A DNA stretch of 64,000 nt from CAYXZQ01 sp963717515 (GTDB lineage: Archaea; Nanobdellota; Nanobdellia; Woesearchaeales; DSVV01), in NCBI GenBank assembly GCA_963717515.1, contig OY970338.1, forward strand, positions 124,001 to 188,000, read 5' to 3'. A program made the position numbers and the translations under genes. The notes below the pieces were generated by a model. It made no database searches, had not been told where the DNA came from, and saw nothing but the letters and a program-made list of their open reading frames with translations. Shown here piece after piece: positions 59,462 through 64,000 of the stretch (its first letter is position 1; every line of letters starts with the position of its first letter).

Positions 59462-61632
59462 CTTAGCACTTCCATGGCATAGACCTGGTCTTTTATGCCA
59501 TTGTAACTTTTTTTCAGAGAGAAAAGCATCTCCGTATTACCATTGAGATTTATCATGTCTGAAAATGAATATTCCTGGATATTGTCTGAGAACGAGACGA
59601 GTATCCTCGGTTCCTTGTCCCTGTATATCACCCTGCTTCCGGTTATGTCTGTCTTGTCCCAATCTTTCTCCTGGCTCCCTATGAAATGCCTGAACAACAC
59701 CTTTCCGGATGACATGCTATTGCGTTTCGGTGCATAGCATATGAGGTATCCCTGTTCGTCACCGACAAATACGAACCTCCTCCCGCTTATGTCATCGACA
59801 TTGATCGATGTTATGGGGTAGCCGTTGGCAATCATGTCGCCGTTCCCGCTGAACTTAAGGTCGTCTGTACCCGCTCCGGCCAGGAAGCCGTTGTAGTCGC
59901 CTATGAGCACGAAATCGTCTCCGACAAAGAGGCTGTTGATGAAATAATCATGCGAATGTGCCTTTTTCACTTTCATATCCTTGCCTAGCTTGAGGATGTT
60001 TTCGTCAGATATGAGATAGAGGTCCTTTTTCCTTGCCGCTATCTTCATGGCAGGCCTGTCATACGCAAGCTTGCCGAAACCTCCCTTTCGGAATGACCAC
60101 ATGTACAGTCCGTGGCCGCTCAGTTTCGGTTCAGGATTGAGATCTCTCCTGCTGTGGGCTCCGAATATCAGGTCATCGATAGCATCGATGGAAGTGATCA
60201 CCCCCTTGTCCTGCTCGGGGTTCCTTATGAGGAACTGCCTGACATCTGCGCGATAATCCCTGTTAACAGCATATATTCCGTTCTTTGTCCCTGCAAAGAT
60301 GTATGTTGAGTTCTTGAATTTCTTGGCTGTCAAATCGAAGACTGACCTTTTCTCGTTCTGCATCTTCACCGGCATGGATGAATGTTCATTCGGATTCTCC
60401 ACATCCCATACCATCACTTCGTGCTGCTCTGTGGTTGATGCAATCAAGTATGTTCTCAGCATCGCCTGATCCTGGATAGGCTGGCTTTTTTTTGGGCTAA
60501 TTGAAAGTTTCAGCTCCGTCTCATGTGCCTCTCCAGAATCCGACCTTATTTCGTATCTGATGAGGTCGTTTTTCAGGAGCCCTTCTTCATAAAGCTTAGA
60601 TAGGCTTTGTCTCAGGATTCCTATCCTGTCGATGAATTCCTTCTCATCCTGCTCAGTGAGTCTGTCAAAATCAAAATCGACGATCGCCTTGTAATCCTTG
60701 AACCTGACAGGCAGCCCGATCATTATGCCCCTGTTCTCGCCGTTTAGCTTGTAGAACGTGGAAGCAGACACTTTCGACTGTTCATCGATAATTGCAAGGA
60801 CCATTTCGAAAATTGCAGGCACTGTCGAATTCGTGGTATCTCCGACAGAAACCATATGCCTGCCTGCCTCGGTCCTCACTTCATTTCCTATCCTCAGTGC
60901 CTCAGGGCGTTTCATGTTGTCTTCTGTAAGGAAATATACCGACAATCTAGGTCCTCTATCATCCCTGCGGAGAACCTTGTTCCTATATGTCCAGAGATCG
61001 TTGAACAGGCAGTAAGGATTGTTATGCGGTCCTATGGCAAATCCTCCTACAATATTGCCTTCCAGCCCTTCGCCGATGAGATCATTGCCTATGATATGGG
61101 CAGCGACATAATCCCTGAACCTTTTTGTGTCGATATGGTTCATGCCGACCCATGTCTGGATCTGGTCAAGATACCTGGAATTCGACTGTTCGATGAATGA
61201 ATGCGTGATGATATCAGTCAGGTTGGTCACGACAATCTTTGTGCCTGAATTATTCTCAAACAGAGGGCCATAGGCCTTTGTGATCTTCTCGATGTTTTCC
61301 GGGCAGAGATCCAATGTAGATTCAATAGTGCTGTGACCTGGATTGGCATCTGCTGTAATGATAGTTATGTCAAGACGGTCGACGATCTGGTCCAGGTTTT
61401 TTATATCCCATGGTCTTATCCTGGTCTTGAAAACCAGCCCGTCCTTGGATTTCACTGCCTGTTGAGCAACTGATTGATATTTATTCCTGTCCCTGCCGAT
61501 AATATACAAATGATTGATGGTCGTGTCAAGATATTCTCTGATAAAATCAATCTGAGAATATAGATGCGATGTGATTGCTCTGCCTACATTGCCTGTCCCC
61601 ATAACCCCTATATTTACACTCTTCACCATCAT
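59458..61632 (-). CDS. LDH/MDH-like Rossmann domain fused to a beta-propeller
   Basis: 724 residues from ATG 61632 (TTG 61638 and ATG 61629 are alternatives). Residues about 5-365 resemble the lactate/malate dehydrogenase family: IGVMGTGNVGRAI (NAD loop), VVTNLTDIITHSF (the NPVD region) and WVGMNHIDTKRFRDYVA (the LDTARF helix, Asp and Arg kept). The catalytic His motif GEHGD is replaced by GNDLIGEG, and the substrate-binding Arg of the mobile loop is not evident (NPGHSTIEST). Residues about 390-726 are repeated four-stranded blades (TYIFAGTKNGIYAVN; DLYLISDENILKLG; RRFVFVGDEQGYLICY), a WD40/PQQ-like propeller. Probably a sensor or scaffold rather than an enzyme. First gene of the operon. Confidence 0.7.
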   Translation of the reverse strand: MMVKSVNIGVMGTGNVGRAITSHLYSQIDFIREYLDTTINHLYIIGRDRNKYQSVAQQAVKSKDGLVFKTRIRPWDIKNLDQIVDRLDITIITADANPGHSTIESTLDLCPENIEKITKAYGPLFENNSGTKIVVTNLTDIITHSFIEQSNSRYLDQIQTWVGMNHIDTKRFRDYVAAHIIGNDLIGEGLEGNIVGGFAIGPHNNPYCLFNDLWTYRNKVLRRDDRGPRLSVYFLTEDNMKRPEALRIGNEVRTEAGRHMVSVGDTTNSTVPAIFEMVLAIIDEQSKVSASTFYKLNGENRGIMIGLPVRFKDYKAIVDFDFDRLTEQDEKEFIDRIGILRQSLSKLYEEGLLKNDLIRYEIRSDSGEAHETELKLSISPKKSQPIQDQAMLRTYLIASTTEQHEVMVWDVENPNEHSSMPVKMQNEKRSVFDLTAKKFKNSTYIFAGTKNGIYAVNRDYRADVRQFLIRNPEQDKGVITSIDAIDDLIFGAHSRRDLNPEPKLSGHGLYMWSFRKGGFGKLAYDRPAMKIAARKKDLYLISDENILKLGKDMKVKKAHSHDYFINSLFVGDDFVLIGDYNGFLAGAGTDDLKFSGNGDMIANGYPITSINVDDISGRRFVFVGDEQGYLICYAPKRNSMSSGKVLFRHFIGSQEKDWDKTDITGSRVIYRDKEPRILVSFSDNIQEYSFSDMINLNGNTEMLFSLKKSYNGIKDQVYAMEVLR

Positions 61633-61671
61633 CCTCAACTATATCCCGTAATATATCATCGTATATGTGTT

Positions 61672-61692
61672 TTTCTTTATAAATCTTTCGTT
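61672..61692 (-). promoter_or_regulatory. Promoter of the nine-gene operon
   Basis: AACGAAAGATTTATAAAGA on the minus strand is BRE plus TATA, predicting transcript start near 61652, about 20 nt before the ATG at 61632. The first eight genes show no convincing internal promoter except possibly at 53809-53889. Confidence 0.6.
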
Positions 61693-61694
61693 TT

Positions 61695-61704
61695 TTAGTA
61701 CTAA
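61695..61704. promoter_or_regulatory. Candidate operator palindrome in the divergent intergenic region
   Basis: TTAGTACTAA, a perfect 10-bp palindrome, lies directly upstream of the operon's BRE. TrmB-family proteins bind short palindromes near BRE/TATA sites, so it is a candidate site for the regulator encoded at 61815. It is short enough to occur by chance. Confidence 0.35.
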
Positions 61705-61814
61705 TCAATGGTAAAAATATATTATATTTGTTTATCTCTTATATAAGCCCAAGCTGTCCAGGAAACCACGACATGCACGAAAGCTTTTAATATTACATCC
61801 CCTTAATCATTCTC

Positions 61815-62540
61815 ATGAATGAGGATGTGCTTGAAGGAATCGGACTAAGCAAGAACGAGTCAAAGGTATACCTCAGCCTGATCGAGACAGGGTCATCATC
61901 CATGAGCGATATATCCAAGAAGAGCAGGGTCCACAGGTCGAATGTCTATGATGCCGTCGAGCGCCTGAAGAAGCGGGGACTCATATGCTCCTTCAAAAAG
62001 AACGGAAAATTGCTGCACGAGGCTGCGGATCCCGAGAAGCTGCTTGACATGTACAGGGAGAAAGAGACCAAGCTCCTTGATGTGATTCCCAAGCTCAAGC
62101 TTGACCAGGAGCTATCACAGAGGGAAAGTGAGGCGGCGATATACGAGGGTGTGGCGGCTAACAGGAGGCTTCTTGAAGGGTTTTTAAAATTTGACGACGA
62201 CATAGTCGCTTACGGCTTACCCAAAGGAAACACTGACATTTCAGGTCTGTGGTGGATAAACAATTTCCACAAGAAGAGAATCAGGAAGAAACAGAAAATG
62301 TACCACATCTACAACGAGAATGCCCGTGAACGAATAAAATACCTGAACTCGCTGCCCTATACAGGAGCCAAATATCTCCCTAAAGAGTACAATTCCCCTG
62401 TATCAACCGAGATATGCGGTGACGAGGTGTTGATAACCTCCTGGAAACCGCCGGTCGTATCCATACTCATAAAGAACAAGGAGATAGCGGCGACATTCAG
62501 GAGTTATTTCAATCTACTTTACAAGATGGCGAAGGTCTAG
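61815..62540 (+). CDS. TrmB-family transcriptional regulator
   Basis: 241 residues. N-terminal winged helix: LEGIGLSKNESKVYLSLIETGSSSMSDISKKSRVHRSNVYDAVERLKKRGL, the classic TrmB pattern (L-G-L-s-x-x-E-x-x-x-Y). A coiled linker (about 85-105) and an effector domain follow. The effector part is shorter than sugar-binding TrmB proteins, so the ligand is unknown. BRE/TATA CGAAAGCTTTTAATATTA lies about 26 nt before ATG 61815 (leaderless). It is divergent to the nine-gene operon and overlaps the convergent oxidase gene by 4 bp. Confidence 0.85.
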   Translation: MNEDVLEGIGLSKNESKVYLSLIETGSSSMSDISKKSRVHRSNVYDAVERLKKRGLICSFKKNGKLLHEAADPEKLLDMYREKETKLLDVIPKLKLDQELSQRESEAAIYEGVAANRRLLEGFLKFDDDIVAYGLPKGNTDISGLWWINNFHKKRIRKKQKMYHIYNENARERIKYLNSLPYTGAKYLPKEYNSPVSTEICGDEVLITSWKPPVVSILIKNKEIAATFRSYFNLLYKMAKV

Positions 62541-63700
62541 GCCTTAATCATGTTCCTTACATACCTGCCTATTGCCAGGGATGATGTGAGTGCTGGGGAT
62601 TCCATGCCCAAGAGATTTACGAGCCCTGGATTGCTTCTGCTCTTCTCTATCACGAAATCCGACTCCCTGCTCAGAAGCCCCAAAATTCCTGTATGCGCCA
62701 AGTATAGCTTGCCCTCGGATATGCCAGGCAGCATGCCTTTTATAGAATCATAAAAGGGCCTTGCTGAATAACCCTCTGAACTGTGATCATGGATATCGTC
62801 AGTCTCGACAAACCTGGGCCCGACGAGAATCTCATCTGCAAGGACATGCCCTCCAAAGCCATCCCTCTCGACCTGGGGTGTTATATGGATGCCGTATTCG
62901 AGGAAACTGTCATGCCCGTTGACCTTCCTGATCTTCGGCGCCCTGTAGACATTCATCCCAACCTCCAGTCCCTCCCTTGAACGGAATTTGCTGAAATCGC
63001 CTTTGAGATAATAAGGCTCATATGTTATCCCCGGCTCAGCCATCCTTGCTATATCGACAGATCTCAGTCCTGCCGAGTTGATGAGCACCTCTGTCTCAAG
63101 GGACCAGTACTTCTCAAGGGAATTCGGCTGGGAAACGTCTATCCTGAATGAACTTCCTTTTGGCTCTATCGCCATCACCTGGCTGTTTCTCATTATCAGT
63201 CCGGGCTCGTTGTGGTATCTTGAGATCTGAGCATAGAGCGAGCTTACCAGGGCCGCAGAGTCGATTATGCCTGAGTCAGGGCAGTAAATGGCAGAATTTG
63301 CCTCGATGCAGGGCTCTAGTTTCTTTATCTCATCTTTCGATATCAGCCTCGCATCCAAGCTGTTTTTGCCAGCTTCGACCAGGAGGTCTTCCAGGATGGA
63401 TTCTTCATGCATGTCGGCTGCCACAACCAGTTTTCCTGCCCTCTTGTGAGGAACATCATTTTTTCTGCAGTATTCATACATCCTTGAAAAACCTTCGATG
63501 TTGAGCCTGCCCCTGAGTGTGTCTCCCTTCTCGAATATGGCGCAATGGATCACTCCTGCGCTCCTTTCTGTCTGCTCCCTGCCGAACCCCGGATTCTTCT
63601 CGAGGAGGACTACGTCCTTGTAGCCGTCCCTGATCAGCTCGTAGGCTATTGCAAGGCCTACTACACCTCCCCCTATTATTGTTAAAGGCACTTTTTCCAT
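62537..63700 (-). CDS. lhgO: FAD-dependent oxidoreductase, L-2-hydroxyglutarate oxidase-like
   Basis: 387 residues. N-terminal dinucleotide-binding IIGGGVVGLAIAYEL, then VLLEKNPGFGREQTERSAGVIHCAIF, LINSAGLRS, YYLKGDFSKF and a C-terminal PALTSSLAIGRYV, in the order seen in the LhgO/DAO family that oxidises L-2-hydroxyglutarate to 2-oxoglutarate. The N-S-G/S-A-G-V-I-H motif is characteristic. ATG 63700 is used; an upstream ATG (63730) lies inside the preceding gene. One base separates the stop of the upstream gene from this ATG, so they are an operon. Exact substrate is inferred from family. Confidence 0.85.
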   Translation of the reverse strand: MEKVPLTIIGGGVVGLAIAYELIRDGYKDVVLLEKNPGFGREQTERSAGVIHCAIFEKGDTLRGRLNIEGFSRMYEYCRKNDVPHKRAGKLVVAADMHEESILEDLLVEAGKNSLDARLISKDEIKKLEPCIEANSAIYCPDSGIIDSAALVSSLYAQISRYHNEPGLIMRNSQVMAIEPKGSSFRIDVSQPNSLEKYWSLETEVLINSAGLRSVDIARMAEPGITYEPYYLKGDFSKFRSREGLEVGMNVYRAPKIRKVNGHDSFLEYGIHITPQVERDGFGGHVLADEILVGPRFVETDDIHDHSSEGYSARPFYDSIKGMLPGISEGKLYLAHTGILGLLSRESDFVIEKSRSNPGLVNLLGMESPALTSSLAIGRYVRNMIKA

Positions 63701-63701
63701 C

Positions 63702-64000
63702 TTAAGCCGCCAGGTCGAATCTCTTTTCACACCTTCCCAGATAATCCCTCGATATTATCCGGAATTCACTGGCTATCTCTGGATGCTTCCTCATCAGGCT
63801 TTGAATGTATCCCTTTTCTAGTGCATTATCAGCAACCAACAGACAATTCTTCACCCACAAGTAGTCAATATAATCATCGGGAATAGGCACTGTTTTTAAA
63901 GCTTTTGTCAAACCCCTATACCGGCCAGGGTAATCCCTCGACCACTCGCCGTCGAGATGGTTCTTTATTGGGTGCAGGTAGGAATTTTCTGGAAACCCGT
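63702..64000 (-). CDS. C-terminal part of an unidentified protein, runs off the window
   Basis: The frame is open from 64000 to a TAA at 63702-63704 and gives the last 98 or so residues (LHPIKNHLDGEWSRDYPGRY ... RRKHP-like helix ... EKRFDLAA at the end). Soluble and charged; I do not recognise it. The frame stays open through the window edge, so the internal TTG near 63911 is not a believable start. Co-transcribed with the oxidase. Confidence 0.55.
   Translation of the reverse strand, partial: GFPENSYLHPIKNHLDGEWSRDYPGRYRGLTKALKTVPIPDDYIDYLWVKNCLLVADNALEKGYIQSLMRKHPEIASEFRIISRDYLGRCEKRFDLAA

Overview
The window looks like a chromosomal segment of a DPANN-type archaeon, possibly near Woesearchaeota, though the exact lineage cannot be fixed from sequence alone. 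The evidence is an archaeal SRP54/prefoldin/FtsY block, the RNase P subunit Rpp21, a family-B DNA polymerase, an archaeal AlaRS with AlaX, a TrmB-type regulator, and promoters with a CGAAA(BRE)-TATA element about 25 nt before many starts, often giving leaderless genes. Mixed in are bacterial-type genes (ThrRS, NAD-type GAPDH, AroG-type DAHP synthase). Standard stop codons are used. I see no tRNA, rRNA, CRISPR array or insertion sequence. No gene-free stretch exceeds 300 bases once the pseudogene at 18712-19199 is counted.

Layout. 1-3.7 kb: partial ABC ATPase, zinc ribbon, NUDIX, thrS and a membrane protein. 3.9-5.5 kb: a winged-helix/nucleotidyltransferase pair resembling a toxin-antitoxin unit, with an inverted repeat around its TATA box. 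5.5-8.1 kb: three linked exported or membrane proteins. 8.2-12.4 kb: NIF3 protein, then srp54-pfdA-ftsY. 12.5-14.1 kb: small genes and a truncated Hel308-like helicase. 14-20.8 kb: von Willebrand A surface proteins, a broken metallopeptidase, enolase and Rpp21. Four single-base frameshifts in this stretch all look like one extra G or C, so assembly error is a serious possibility. 20.9-30 kb: two coiled-coil proteins and a two-gene surface operon ending in a 1400-residue repeat protein with near-identical 291-bp tandem repeats. 30-37.7 kb: central metabolism (pgk, gap, DAHP synthase, HAD, dus, ppsA). 37.7-48.6 kb: AAA-wHTH ATPase, small Zn protein, phosphoesterase, alaX, retropepsin pair, PurM-like protein, polB, lipoprotein, alaS. 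48.7-61.6 kb: a nine-gene same-strand operon. 61.8-64 kb: TrmB regulator, FAD oxidase (LhgO-like) and an incomplete gene.

Two systems stand out. (1) Upstream of the DAHP synthase gene is a leader of about 200 nt. It carries a 20-codon ORF ending in Phe-Phe-Tyr-Tyr-Tyr-Phe-Trp-stop, followed at once by two overlapping, mutually exclusive hairpins. This is the layout of an aromatic amino-acid attenuator, in an archaeon. (2) The nine-gene operon encodes an LDH/MDH-like Rossmann domain fused to a beta-propeller, a PP2C phosphatase with coiled coil, membrane anchor and LysM-like end, a eukaryote-like Ser/Thr kinase, two related single-pass coiled-coil proteins, three paralogous lipoproteins and a proline-rich single-pass protein. 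A TrmB-like regulator is divergent to it. I read it as a kinase/phosphatase-controlled envelope apparatus that I cannot match to a described system.
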